DNA of 64,000 nt from Gigaspora margarita (lineage: Eukaryota; Glomeromycota; Glomeromycetes; Diversisporales; Gigasporaceae): assembly GCA_009809945.1 (NCBI GenBank), contig WTPW01001273.1:1-64000 (forward strand), read 5' to 3'. Made by a program: the position numbers and the translations under genes. The notes under the pieces are model-generated. The model saw only the letters and a program-made list of their open reading frames with translations, had not been told where the DNA came from and did no database searches. Positions 1-12,053 of this stretch are shown piece after piece. The first letter of the stretch is position 1; every line of letters starts with the position of its first letter.

Positions 1-445
1 AAGGGACACAGTTGATTCTACTTCGAAAAAATCATCAAGGCCAGTTAGTAGGTTTTGAAAGCCTTCGGCTTGTAATGGGTCCAAATTATTTCTATTTTTT
101 TGAAGGAAGTTTTCCAGTTCTTCAGACCTTAACGTCAAAGTCTATAAAAGTTTTCCAAACTCTTTCATTAGGTGATATTTTTTAGGGACTTCTTTTTTGG
201 TAAGTTTTTTTGTTTAATCTAATAATAATCGATTATTTGTGATATTTAGAGATTATCTACTAAGCAATATTGGCATTGGACATATATCCAATGCCAACAC
301 TGATTTACTATATTTAAAATGTACTGCATTCAATATTTGTTTCATATAGTCTTTCTTGTTTGACATATGATAAGATATTTTCATATAGTCCTTATAAAGT
401 GTTTTATAAGTTTCAGTGGTCATATTATTTATTGACCCATACTTT

Positions 446-705
446 CTAATTGCAGGTATACATGAGGACGAAAGCATTTCGGGTTTGAAAACCCAAAATT
501 AAAATTTGAAGACGAAATTGTTTTTAACCTATTTTACTTGAAAAACAAAATTATTTGATACTTTTTTTGAATAGACGAAATTATAAGGAACAAATCTATA
601 TAAATTTTATTTGCTCTTCCTTATAAAAAATTTTAATTTTCTCTAATGAAGACGAAATAGACCTTTTTTAAAAATCAATTTCGGTGCCATCACTAATTGC
701 AGGTA
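446..705. mobile_element. 234-bp insertion with 13-bp target duplication
   Basis: The sequence CTAATTGCAGGTA occurs at 446-458 and again at 693-705. The 234 bp between them break the transposase reading frame, and the flanking protein blocks (CQSFILGAI.. and ..IPAIRKYG) join sensibly once one copy and the insert are ignored. The insert carries GACGAAAT motifs in repeated orientation. The duplication length (13 bp) fits retroposition better than hAT or Tc1; no clear terminal inverted repeat is seen. Confidence 0.6.
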
Positions 706-858
706 CTATGTGATAGCACCAAGAATAAAGCTTTGGCAATAGTAGCCTTTTGGTGAATATTGAGAAAATATTTTAACAAATTCTTTGGCCCAATCCACAA
801 TTAATTCCTATAAATTAATCGTTAATAATTGAACGTTTGTAAAAAGCTATGTATTTGG

Positions 859-931
859 ATTTTTGCTAACAAAATTACCTTTCAGAACTATGAATTACAT
901 AGTCCTGAAGGGTGATTTTGTTAGCAAAAAT
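859..931. repeat. 73-bp hairpin
   Basis: ATTTTTGCTAACAAAAT.. at the left pairs with ..ATTTTGTTAGCAAAAAT at the right, with an inner stem CAGAACTATG / AGTCCTG and a short AATTACAT loop. It lies between two transposase exons, so it may be intronic or a small hairpin element. Confidence 0.6.
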
Positions 932-2197
932 CTTATTTGTTTTATACCTGTAATTGATTTAAAGAATTATCAGTAAATAATTCTTCTTGTGATGCAATAT
1001 ACATCTGAAGAAATTTGTAATGTATGTGGCATAACCGTTCATTACTAATTTCTGGCTTTCTATAATCTTTATATAAGTTGTTAAGCATGAAAATTATTAC
1101 TTTCATTAAATTTCTTAATTTATCTGCTATCATGCGTGTTATTTCAGATATATTTTTCAATATTTTGAGACCCTTATGTCTAGGGATCAGCGTTAATCAT
1201 TACACAAAGATTTGCATTACTTGTCTTTCACACTGGTCATTTAGAAGTTCTTTAGTATAGTCTAGCATATACTTAAAGAGACCAAGATCTAANNTATGCA
1301 TTCGATCAGGNANGATAGCCTTGTATATATTAAAGTTGCTAAAANCAAAAAAAAGCATTTACTTATAAATAATAATAATAATAATAATAAAGCATTTATT
1401 AGTTTACTTATGCTAATAAACTCTAATTAACTTTAATTTATACCTTATTTTTCCAAAATGCATTTGGTTCAGAATGAATTGAATAATAATTTCCTTCACT
1501 ATCCTCTATTACTTTTTTCATATAATTAGGTGTTCTTGACGATATATTAGTAAGTTAATATTTTTCAAGTCATCTCTTGATACTAAACATGAATAACAAG
1601 GACTTTTTGATACAGATGACTGGGAAACATTAGCCATCTTACTGGCCTCAAGCAAATCAGCTAGTAATATTGAAATTCATGGGACAATGGTATTAAGTTA
1701 CTACAAATGACGAAATTAAGCTCCAGACCATCAGCAATGGGCTTGAGTAAAATCTTTAAACATTCATGAAATACTTTTCTTTATAATTTTTGAAACTCTT
1801 TAGAATTTTTTGTAGTAGAATCTTTAGCCTTTAAGATAGGTAGGTACCTGATAAAGCTTTAGATTCTGGCTTGTTTTACTGGGAGTTGGGAATGTTACCT
1901 AGAGTTTGAACGTTTAATTTGATTAAAACTAATTTTATAATATGAAAAATAAAACTAATTCTAAACACTAATGTTACCTAAGGATAAAAATATGGGGTGT
2001 TCAGAAGATTTTCCTATATGGTCTAGGGTTGTTGCATTGGAATAAAGGATTATCAATAGTAATTGTTGCCCAAGAAGTAATGACGATTCTTCTCGTTCTC
2101 ACCAGAGGCAATTATATTGCTCTTCAAAGATACAGTATTCTACATTATTTCTTATCTCCCTTTTATTTACAAATTTAAGAACTAATTGCTGATTTAT

Positions 2198-2247
2198 ACT
2201 ATCGATCATTAATAAAGACTTTATTGTCTTTATTAATGATCGATAGT
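2198..2247. repeat. 50-bp perfect palindrome inside the transposase pseudogene
   Basis: ACTATCGATCATTAATAAAG followed by AC is repeated as its reverse complement after a 6-nt TTTATT loop (22-nt arms). It sits within the reading frame of the transposase relic and encodes YRSLIKTIKSLLMIDS. Confidence 0.7.
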
Positions 2248-2765
2248 AAAATGTGTACTTAACACCTTGAAATGTTATAATAGGAATTTCTTTGAACATC
2301 ATGTGAAGATTGTTGAATTATCCAGAAATTCCTTTTCAAACTTTGTTGTTGGAGGGAGAGGCAAAATATTTAGATTTGACTACTTATTGAAAAATTTTAT
2401 AAAAGCATCGCCAACTGAATTAGACAGTTGATGTTTACTGATAATTTCTATAAATTCACAATATGCATCGTTGGGCCAATTAACTTCATGTGGATGTAGA
2501 AGGTTATGAATTGCATCATCAGGTAAAGCACCTTTGTAGTCTTCTGGATCAATTTTGATAGGTATAAAAGAAGACTCAGAATCTGCTAAAAGATACTCTG
2601 TTTCTATATCAGAAATATTGGAATAAGGTGATGCTGATATGTCTTCGTTCTAACATACAATTATTATATAACATTTTATAACTTATTCATACAATTATTA
2701 TATAGCATTTTATAACTTATAATAGCATTTATAATGCAACTAACTTCATATGTCATTGAATTTTC

Positions 2766-2780
2766 ATCATAGTTATTTTC
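2766..2780. repeat. LINE target-site duplication, 3' side
   Basis: 15-bp direct repeat ATCATAGTTATTTTC, identical to 12499-12513. It abuts the T7 run that is the element's poly(A) tail read on the plus strand. Confidence 0.85.
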
Positions 2781-2964
2781 TTTTTTTAAAATTCAGCAAT
2801 CCTGCCTTCTGTATCTATAGACTTTATTATACAAAAAATAAAACTATATTTGTATATACATTTATATTCTATTCTAACAGAAAGCTCACCCAACTTAACG
2901 TCCAGGTGCGACCCATCTAGCGATTATTCGCCTCGATTAGGACCCTTAACTTACTGAGGGTATA

Positions 2965-3306
2965 TGGGGTATTATCAATTAAAACAGCCCTTTTTTGCAA
3001 TTTTTTGAAAAATTAGTTTTCATTTGATTTATATAAATTTTGACATGATCAATATTTTTCAATTATAAATAAAAGTCAATTTGCATAATAAAAAATCAAG
3101 TTAATTATAAAAGAAAAATTACTTGAGGCCGTGTAGGGCCAAAACATCACGAGATTATCTGATAGTCACCTGCTACATTTAACCAATCAAAATCGTAAAA
3201 TTTAATTAATCCCGGATCAGTCCGAAAATCAAAACAAATAATTAAACTCAATTATCTCAAAATAAAATATATGTAAAAAAGTGCTGTTTTAATAGATAAC
3301 ACCCCA
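2965..3306. mobile_element. 342-bp MITE in the LINE 3' region
   Basis: Terminal inverted repeats of about 35 bp: TGGGGTATTATCAATTAAAA at the left, and the reverse complement of the right end reads TGGGGTGTTATCTATTAAAA. TA is present at both flanks. No coding capacity. It lies in the LINE 3' UTR, with LINE-type 3' sequence continuing to 2781. Confidence 0.75.
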
Positions 3307-6300
3307 TATCTCCTCCTGTCATCAGCTGGCAATCACTTGCCATATCAGTTTTGCCATTTGATTTTGAGTCCAAATATTTGAATCTGACCCAGGAAGACCA
3401 ATCTGGCATGTGACCCTCCATTATCAGATTGCTTATATTCGAGTCTGCTAATTTTCTTGCTCCATTGCGCCACTCCTTCTTTCTAAGTAGACTTTGCTCT
3501 GCCGCTTGTTGGTTTTCTCTGCTCAGAGCGATGTTTTCTTTCTCTTTACTGACTTTCTTTCTCTTTCTACTCTGGCCTTTTCTCTTTCTAGAGGTGTCTA
3601 TCCTCTCTTCTTTCTCCCAGTCATTTTGAATTTCACATCTGAAATTCCAAATGTGCTGCTAAAAACTTAAACTAAACTTTTCGATCACTGCGTCCAAAAC
3701 CTTTCTAAAAAGAGTTTTGTTCTTTATCATACTGCTTAAGTTTTCTTTCCATTTTCGAGGGATTAGGCCTTGGATTAGATGGATTCTGATCGTTTTCTTT
3801 TCTTTTTCTGCCTTGCTAAAAACTTGATTTATCCATTCCTCTAAAGTTATATTTGCTAAGGCACCTAAGTCTTCTTTAAGTAAACTTTTGATTTCCTTAC
3901 TCGTTTCTTCTTCTATCAAGTTCCAAATTCCTTGGTAATCTACACATCTTGCAAGGTGTTCTAGTGTTTCGGGCTTCTGCTAACAGGTCGCACATTTGTC
4001 TGTTTTGTATAGGTCCAGCCTTCTTACTTTGAGTTTTGCCATTGTTGGCAATAGACTATTGAGGCACTTTGTTCTAAACACCCATTCTCTGTTATTTTTC
4101 CTATTTGTACAATGTCTACCTTTATACCTTTCTATGAATCTCAATGTTTCCTTTCAATCTATATTATCCTCCTCTTTTTTGAAATTTTTCTTTTCAAATC
4201 TTTCTAAACCTAACCATTCTGCATCTTGTATTGCTAATGCTACTTGATTTATGAATTTTCTAATCAGACTATCAACTATAAAACTCTTCCAATAGAGGAC
4301 TACTTGTTGCATTTTCGTTCATGGCCATTTGATGGCTAAAAGGTTAGAGCTTTTGGCCCCTTTTTTTGCAAGTTTGTCAGCCTCTTTGTTTTCTGCAATT
4401 CCACTATGCCCCTTGACTTTGTGAAATTCCACTTTTAGTTTGTTCAACTCCAAGGCTCGATTAATTTGGCATAATAAACTTGCATTTTGCATCTTCAGAC
4501 AGTTACGTAACTTCTTTGTCCTCTTCATTTTTTTATCGCTTGTATGGCTGCGAGGCTATCTGTATGTATTTGTATATATGCACCTTTAGGGGCTACTAAA
4601 AGCAGTGTCCAAATTGCCCCTAGCTCTGCTTGGGTTGATGAAGGCTATTCTTTTAAGCCACAACAAAAAGTCACCTTATTATGTTCTGTTTGTATAACTT
4701 CATCATTCCAAGCTAGCCACCCTACTCACATTCAGGTGCCTTCTTTCTCTTCTTCTTTTATTAAGGAACCATCTGTGAAGGCTGTTATTTTTTTTCATAA
4801 ATGCATTCTTCTCCAATAGCTCCTAGCTCTTCTATTACTTCTTGTCTGACAACATTAGCTAGTAGCATTTCTTCGGTTAGTGTGCATATTGGTATTTCAA
4901 TCATGCTTCTTTCTTCTGCCTTTACAGTTTCAGAATGTTTTTCTAATATATTTTTCTAAGGTACGCTTATTCTTCTGTATTTACTGCTGGGAGCATTGCA
5001 GCTTTCCACCCAATTTCTGTTTAGCACTCTTTTAACTCCGCTCATTTTTTTCTTGTTTGGCATGATGTAAGATCAACTGTTTCTTCTTCTGCCAGATCGC
5101 AGCCTTCACATTTCTTAATTATGGTGAGACCTTGCTCGTTCACTTAGTCTTGGGTCCGGTGTTCTATCAGAAACTCACGTGAGGTTTTCTTCTTAGCGAT
5201 TTTTCCAATTTTTGGTTTGGCCATCATGTTTTCAAATACTAGCCACTCTTGCTTTCTTCTATCCTTACTTATTTTTTCAAGACCAGCTTTTATGTGCAAA
5301 AGGTTTTCCATTTCCAATAGAGCTTTCAATTTTCTACTTGAAGGATCTTTTAACAAGTCTTTTTTTAGATTTTTATACCAATTTGGGACTCTTCCTTTCG
5401 CCATCGATCCTCTTAGCTGCCTAATTTGCTTCCACGATAGCATTCTTTCACTTTTTGCGTCCAAAGTTTGCTCCAACAGAAAGAGGTGCAGCTTCTTTTC
5501 TTTTAAGAATACTTGTAGGTCCTTTTCTTTTACCAAACTTGTGATTTTTGTTCCCATCTCTTCTATTCTGCAGGACTTTTCTAATTCTTCTGATCTAAAA
5601 CTGATGTTTAGTTTTTTTGCTTCTATGTTCACTTTGAGAGCTAGGTTGTTTTTGACTTTATAGTTCTTTAATCTTTCTACTTTCCGGCTTAGAATACAAG
5701 TTGTACTTTTACAACTTAGCTGTGCCTGCTTCAATCTCATCCATATTGCCTGCCCCAGAACTCCTTTATTACTCAATCTAGATGTAATTTCTGTAAAATG
5801 GTGCGCGAGTTGGTTTTGCCACATTGATTTTACTTCAACAATATTCGAGTGTGTCATAGTTGCATTAGGTATCGTATGCATCATTCCTGCTTTGTTTTTG
5901 ATTAACATTAGAATTGGGCTTTGCAGCTTTTCACAGTTTCCCTGAGGCAAAATACAATGCCATAATCCATATTCAAGGCATGGCAGTAGAACAACATTGT
6001 TTATGTATGCCATATGTGCCAATGAGGCCTTCTTTCTTTTAATTCTGCTACTATCATTTGGATTTTCTCTTTTACTATCTTAACTGCATGCTGAATTTCT
6101 GCTTTCTTTGTTATCCAAACCCCCAAAAATCTTGGTAGCTCCTTTTCTTTCTTAATATATATAATTTCTTTATTTGGGCCGAACTTGATACCATCTTGTG
6201 TTGCTGTCTTATTGCACCTGTTTAGTGCTAATAATTCTGACTTTTTGCTATTGATCTCAATGTCATTTATTTTATAAAATTCTTCTGCTATCTCCAGTAT

Positions 6301-8296
6301 TTGTTCTAGCTCTATTTTACTTCTTGCCAGATAAGTGGTATTGTCAGCATATGCTAGTACTGGTACCTGCAGTTCTTGTACTTTGACTATATTTCTCTTT
6401 ATACTAGTTGGCCAAATTAACTGAATTTGTAACCTCTGTCTTTTTCTTCTTGTATCTCTACTAAAAGTGGATCATAAAATATTTTTCATATCAGGGGTGA
6501 AATGACCTTCTCCTGGTCTATCCCTCTCTGGCAACAAACTTTTCTGTATTTCCTATACTCGTAATTACTTCAATTTCCCTGTTTTTGTATAGGTTTAATA
6601 TAAACTTTACTGCTACTTCTGGTATTTTGATGTGTTCTAGTGCTAACTGAAGCATTTCAATGTTCACAGAATCGAAGGCCTTTTTCCTATCCTGGAATAG
6701 AGCCCAAATTTCTTTTTTGTTCTCTCGCGCGTCTTCTAGGATACAATTTAGCAAATGTACTGGTGCTGCTGTACCTTCTTCTTGTAGACCTGCGAAGTTT
6801 CTTCCCTTTAAAATGTCTCTTTGTTTCAGAATTGTTCTGAGCCTATTATTCAATACCCTTACTATCAATTTTCTGAAAGTCTCTATTAGAAGAATAGGCC
6901 TCACATTGTTCAACCTGTAGCGCCAGTCTTTCTGCTTTGGTATTGGATAAAGCATGCTAAGTTTCTATTTTTGGGCATACTACCCTCCTTTAAACATCTA
7001 CTTGCTAGATAATGGAAGATTTCTTTTGTGTATCCATTAGCCTTTTTAATCATTTGTACGTGATACCAGATAACCCCAGAGCTGAATTTCTTTTAGTTTG
7101 TTCTAAAGCTTCTCGCTATTTCTCTTCTGTCACTTCTTCCAACAGGGGCTCATACCAACTAGGGTTCAACTCTTCTATTGGTTGGAACCTGCTTTTCCAT
7201 CTTCCTGGAAGGTTACTTGCTAAAGGTGCCCATTTTCTAAATTGCTGCATGAAATGTTTTCTGACTTTCTCTAGTACCTCTTTAGGTTCGTTTACTAATT
7301 CTTCTTTCTCTTCTTCTGTGCTTTTTACTATTCTATCTAACTGAATTTTCTTTTGAGATCAATCTAATAATCTATCTATCATACTCCTTTGTCCTTTAAC
7401 TATCATCTCATATCTAGCTTCTATACACACCTGTATTCTTTTTTCTTCCTTACTTTTTTTAGCCAAATGCCATCTTTTAGTTAGAATTTTCCACCAAATT
7501 TCCAAATTGTCAGACACTTTTGAGTAATCCTGCTTTGCTACTTCTAACACTTCTAAACTCCACTGGTTTTTAAGTGGCTCTATAAAATGTTCTAACACTT
7601 CAACTTCCTGATATGAAATTCCTTCTTCCTTATTTTTCCTCAATCTTCTACACCATTTTCCTAACATTCGTATATTTTTTCAGAGCTTTTTGGTCGCTGC
7701 ATCTGTGTGTGCTATGTCCTCTATTACACGTGTCTTTTTCTTTTGTAGCAGTGTGTTTGCAGCTGATTTTTTTATACTATTCTCGATAATATCCCATAGC
7801 TCATCTAAGGTTTTGCTTTCCAATAGCTGATAATCTAGGATATCTGTCTGTGCATTCTCTTTTCCAATATCCTTCGAGAGCTTTCTCTTTAATTCTTTAC
7901 TCAGAATAGCTTGGTACTCTTCCCAATCCTTTTTATTTACATTTTCCATATCGATTTCAAGTCTTTTTCTTCTGACTCTTCGATTTTCTGCTTGGCTTCT
8001 TTTCCACAAATTTAATCCTGTCTCCAGCTGCACAACAACTGCTTGGTGGTCGCTACCTGTTCTAAGATCCATATCTTTGGTTTTGCAGAAAATGATACTT
8101 TGCTTCCAGTGACAATCAACCCAAATAGTATCTATTCTTGAATGTGCCTTTATGCGTTTCCATGTTGGTTGACCTGGGGAGTTAGGTTCATAAAAAATAT
8201 CTGCAAACCGCTTTCCCCTAAGCAGCTATGCAATCTGCTTTTTCTCTTCTTTTCCGGCCTGCTCTTTTAGATCCAAATTTATGATTTGGTTCAAGT

Positions 8297-9003
8297 CTAC
8301 TGTTAACCTATGAAAATACACAAAAACGGGCATAACTCTCAATCTAATGATCAGAATTCGATGAAACAACTACCATTCGATTCAGCTCGATGAGACGGTT
8401 CGAACGAGCTAAAGATCATCTCTGTACGACCATTGGATGAGAAGATCGGAACCAATTAGTGATCAATCATGTGATCTGTAATTTGATTGGCTAGGCGATC
8501 TACTGCGCGCCAAAGTGCATATATGGCATTTATAAAACATGTCATATTTATAGCATATATACTCTATATTTTATTTATAACACATATATCATTTATTTCA
8601 TATATTACATTTATACTATTTATACTATATATTTTATTAGTAGTAGATATAGCATTTATTGCACATGTAATAGATATAGACCGTTACATTTGTGAAAAAC
8701 AAAAATGTATAAAAGCAGCCGATGTGGACCCCAAGTTCAACATCGAGTCTTCATACTCTTTCAATAAATAAAACCTTTATTTACTACACAAATTAAACAG
8801 TTACTAGTATCTTCATATACTTTTAATTGTTGCCTCTTTCATAATTGCAAATTGCCAAAAATCTTCTTTGTTAAGTTTTATTGAAAAACGCCTTTCGACT
8901 TAGTTAAATCACAGTAACAAGTGAGGTTACACGAAGTGATCACTGTCTAAGATCGCTCTAGTTACCTACTATCTTAAAAGAAGTAGATATAGGATAACAC
9001 TAC
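8297..9003 (+). mobile_element. Solo LTR (8301-8999) with 4-bp target duplication
   Basis: A 699-bp segment begins TGTTAACCTAT and ends ATAGGATAACA, giving near-perfect inverted termini in TG..CA form. It is flanked by CTAC at 8297-8300 and 9000-9003. Excising it with one CTAC copy restores the LINE endonuclease frame (GNFNVDLNQIINLD). Inside are a TATA box TATAAAAG at 8708-8715 and a polyadenylation signal AATAAA at 8763-8768, so the LTR reads on the plus strand with a short R region. No internal gag/pol remains, so it is a solo LTR left by LTR-LTR recombination. Copia versus gypsy cannot be told. Confidence 0.88.
8708..8715 (+). promoter_or_regulatory. LTR TATA box
   Basis: TATAAAAG lies 48 bp upstream of AATAAA (8763), the usual compact U3-R promoter/terminator spacing of an LTR. 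Confidence 0.6.
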
Positions 9004-9469
9004 ATTGAAGTTGCCCAGAATCATACATATTTGTGCTTTCTTTTTTGTTTCAATATCCTTTAGGCATTTTTTAAGATACTCTTTTATATTCTTTTGTACT
9101 TCTGAGTTTGTTGGTGCTACATACAACACGATGATGTTTATCGAAAGGCCTTTGAAATCCAAAATCATATCAAAAATATACGGGTTTTCTTTGTTTACTT
9201 TTACTATATATTTCTCCTAATATTTATCAATTATGATCCTGACACCAGAGCCTTTTTTCTTTTCTTCTTCTGCGGAAGACCAGAAGCCCCTTACACTATC
9301 ATTTCCTTTCAAAAAGAACTTTCCTTCTTTTTCTGATAGGTTCATTTCTGCTATATCTAGAATATTAATTCGCTTTTCTTTCATGAAGTCCAAAATCACA
9401 TCCAACCTTCCTTTATTCATTTTAAGCCCATCGAGAAGGTGTAAACTGATCGTGGTTAGGTCAAACTAT

Positions 9470-10390
9470 ACACCTAACTAAACAAACCAACTAAATTACT
9501 ATCTATTAAGTACTCAAGACTTTTAAACCTTAAACTGGCAGGCAGAAAGAAGCATGGAAGATTTGGTCTGGGTCTCAAGGTTCGGAAAGTCTAGGTAGGG
9601 CGATATCAGCAATAATCTATTAGTCAATCCCAGCTGCAGCTTATGTGATATGAATATGAATATCGGCCTGCAATCGGCAAGTTCTTCACGGGGTTCACGT
9701 GATGATATGGTATCCAGGCTTTCAGGTTCTAATTATGGTGTTGATTTGGATATCGGTCTGATATCTGTATCACAAGATCAGATTGTTCAATAAATGAGGT
9801 ACACAAGTATTGTTGGAATTTGCTAACAATGGGTCAAGGTAACAATTAAAGGTTTTTCTATAAAGGGATCAAGGAAACTATTCTACGTTAACTCTTCTAC
9901 TCGAATTTTGAAGGTTACTCCAAAACTGACAACAAGGTTTTTATAATAACAACAGAGATATCAAAAGCGTATTCAGGACAATTAATATGGATGAAACTTA
10001 GAAGATGAGTAATTAACTATTGGGGTTACTACTTCTACTAATATGATTTCGAAGTATTAAAACTCAACTGAGTTGTTAACTCATAGTGAGCTCCCTTTAT
10101 TTCAAGGTGACAGGACATCGCTTTTATACTTTTTATATTACTATTTTTGGTACAGGTTTTATGGTGGAACTATTGTTGTACTGTCAGATCAGGTCGATTT
10201 GATCAGAACTGACAGATCTGGCTGATTTGATCAGAACTGACAAAACTAGCTGATTTGATCAGAACTGACAGATCAGGCTGATTTGACAGAGATATACAAA
10301 TCAGGTAATGTCTACTCTAAAGATATATATATAAAAGAAATATAAAGTACTAATATATACATATGATAATAAAATAAGATTAAAAAAAAA
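9470..10390 (+). mobile_element. Unresolved ~0.9-kb insertion in the start of LINE ORF2
   Basis: The ORF2 endonuclease start (GMGFHNVNGVKGSHLR, to about 10395) is separated from its continuation (LLDGLKMNKGRLD, from about 9440) by roughly 0.9 kb that does not fit the frame. The insert ends with an A9 run at about 10382-10390 on the plus strand and holds a 28-bp tandem repeat. A TGTTGGAATT motif at 9814 resembles an LTR start, but no matching end or target duplication was found. Class undetermined; boundaries are approximate. Confidence 0.5.
10181..10292. repeat. 28-bp tandem repeat, 4 units
   Basis: Units of the form CTGACAGATCTGGCTGATTT + GATCAGAA start at 10181, 10209, 10237 and 10265. Each contains GATC and TGATCAGA palindromic motifs. 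It lies inside the insertion that splits LINE ORF2. Confidence 0.85.
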
Positions 10391-10696
10391 CTCGCAGATG
10401 GGAGCCCTTCACACCATTCACATTATGAAATCCCATTCCTAATATACCAAAATTGTTATTTTCTAGTTTTTCTACCTCATTCTCCCCTTCTCTTCTCTTC
10501 TTCCTCTCCCCTCTCTTCGACTTTAACTCCCCTCCTTTCATTTGTTTGGGTAGAGAAAAGTCTCTACCCTTTTCTTTATAGAGGCCCTTGGCAACTTTTA
10601 GGAGTGGTTGGGGACATTGGTCCCCTTCTCTGTACTCTCTAAAAGTGTAAGCCTATTCAGGATTTTTGACAGAATTTGGAAGTTCTCTGATTCCAC

Positions 10697-12053
10697 TCAG
10701 GTTGTTGGTTTATTTATTGAGTTTTTAACTTCATTTATATGCCTTAGTTGAACAGATGTGCCGCTTCTTTGTTCTATATAGTTCTCCTTATTCATCCTAT
10801 TTATATTTTTAAGCCATCTGTTGTATAATGTTTTCCTGTCTGAGAACTTCCTAAAAGGGTTTGTCGATTCTTTCCCTTTATTTTTGAAGTATAGCAATTT
10901 GTTCTTGTATAACCTGAAACTTTCTTGTTTGTAACTGTGTGATCTAACTGTCTCCACTCTAGTTTCGTATTATAGTAGAATACTCCTGATACCTGGGTCG
11001 CTTTGTAACTCGTTTCTGAGCTAAAATATACATGGGCTATTCTCTTTGATTGCCATTCTGGTTACTTAGAATGTACACTGCCTTTGCTTCTAATTTTTTC
11101 AATTGTCGCAACATAATGTATCCACTGCATGTTTGGGAAGATTCTTGACAACTAATTTGTATTTGTTTCTTGACTCCAATTCCTCTAAATCAAATTTTCC
11201 TGGAGTTGTTCTGTATATTCTACTTTCATGTAAATAAACTGACCAGCTGTTCTTTAGGGCCTCTTTTTTTCATTTACTATCTGCTTCTAACTTGATATAT
11301 GCTGCCTTAAACTTCCTTCCATGTTGCCATGCTATAATTGATGCTATGCCAAAGAAGCTTAGATACTTTTTAATTACCCTAGCATCCACATTTTCTGGCA
11401 AATCCCATATTGTGAAAAAATATTGTATTTTTCTTCCTTTTTCTTGTTCCTAAAGGTTCCTTCTGGGTGCCCAAATCAAATTGTATATGTTTTCGCTCTT
11501 TTTTTGTCTTTTTCTGTTCTTAATATCTAATGTCTTAATGGTGCTTTGTATTGGTGTTGACTGTTGGAAATCCTCCTTCAAGCCATAATCCCAAGTTCCA
11601 CATTCTGATTCTAGGAGAAAAATTTTTCCTTTTCTAGTTTGTCGTAGCTAGTTACTGTTGAGTTACTATGCTCTCCCTCTTGTTCTTCCAAGGTTCTCTT
11701 TTCTCCTTTGCTAGCTACTATTTTGTGAGACTGGCAGGGCATCTTTTCATACCCATTGATTGTCTTATTTGGTATAATAGGATGTTGTGTTATTTTCTTG
11801 CTCTGATTTTCACAGTTGATTAACTCACTTTCTACTTGTGTGACTGATTCCTTACATGTTAATCTGTGGTTCACCTAGTCATATAGTTCAATTGCATTTC
11901 TTATTATTGCAATTAGTTGCAGCTGATCATACTCTAGAAATTTTGCAATGTCTGTGTCTTTTTTCAGTAGAAGCACCTTGTGGTCCAGAAAAAAAGCCTC
12001 TCTTTCCTTTTTTGGTTTGTTAAACAAATCTTTAAATTTCTCTACTGCTGACA
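10697..12053 (-). pseudogene. LINE ORF1, RRM-like nucleic-acid-binding protein (broken)
   Basis: Starts at ATG 12053 (MSAVEKFKDLFNKPKKEREA). A TAG at 11877-11875 follows IELYD and several later stops or frameshifts break it. Two RRM-like patterns are readable in the middle: FFTIWDLP (RNP2-like) with GRKFKAAYIKL (RNP1-like) at about 11425-11290, and KLVVKNLP near 11150. The basic C-terminal part (10957-10697) ends INKPTT. ORF1 proteins of such LINEs bind the element RNA; here that is inferred from motif and position. It precedes ORF2 with about 200 bp of native spacing. Confidence 0.65.

Larger units (their letters stand above)
253..2765 (-). pseudogene. Plavaka/KDZ-like transposase, C-terminal part (decayed)
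   Basis: Minus-strand reading gives blocks typical of a large transposase family abundant in Rhizophagus. In order they are an acidic segment (NEDISASPYSNISDIETEY), WPNDAYCEFIEIISKHQL, an ATTLDHIGKSSEHPIF-like block, DLLEASKMANVSQSS with a CYSC pair, PDRMHxLDLGLFKYMLDYT, a segment ending LRNLMKVIIFMLNNLYKDY, and IPAIRKYGSINNMTTETYK. An intron is likely at 2744-2650, giving exon starts at 2649. Decay is clear: a TAG after FFNK (normally followed by H/Y), a frameshift near 2300, further stops, and a 234-bp insertion at 459-692. Its N-terminal part lies at 12499-12826 beyond the LINE. The family name is from memory of related proteins, not a search. The match to one transposase gene is strong; 'Plavaka' is less certain than 'transposase'. 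Sequence 1-252 may hold a further C-terminal stretch (LTLRSEELENFLQ). Confidence 0.6.
3659..10480 (-). pseudogene. LINE ORF2: endonuclease - reverse transcriptase - RNase H - CCHC (broken)
   Basis: The polyprotein nicks the target and primes reverse transcription. Domain order on the minus strand is as follows. The APE-type endonuclease starts with GMGFHNVNG near 10420, resumes as DVILDFMKEKRINILDIAE (9390) and MILGNFNVDLNQII across the LTR site, and ends at SDHQAVVV (8050). The linker spans 7980-7359. In the RT, motif [13 protein letters not shown] is at about 6690-6655, motif [12 protein letters not shown] at about 6510-6480 (frameshift plus stop), and motif C AYADN at 6354-6340. The thumb and connection span 6022-5144. 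RNase H shows TDGS, TQAELGAI, HTDS and KGHSGIAENKEADKLAKK (4790-4360). A CCHC knuckle KCATC..H..C lies at 3995-3945. The second catalytic Asp of YADD is Asn (codon 6340-6342). Numerous stops and frameshifts. Confidence 0.85.

Noticed and set aside
5217..5663. 148-residue plus-strand ORF
   Set aside because: Antisense to the LINE thumb/connection region; Phe/Ser-rich shadow.
8487..8771. 94-residue Ile/Tyr-rich ORF
   Set aside because: Lies wholly inside the solo LTR, over its promoter; not coding.
9814..10390. TGTTGGAATTTGCTAACA as an LTR start
   Set aside because: No matching TAACA end and no target duplication found; kept only as part of an unresolved insertion.
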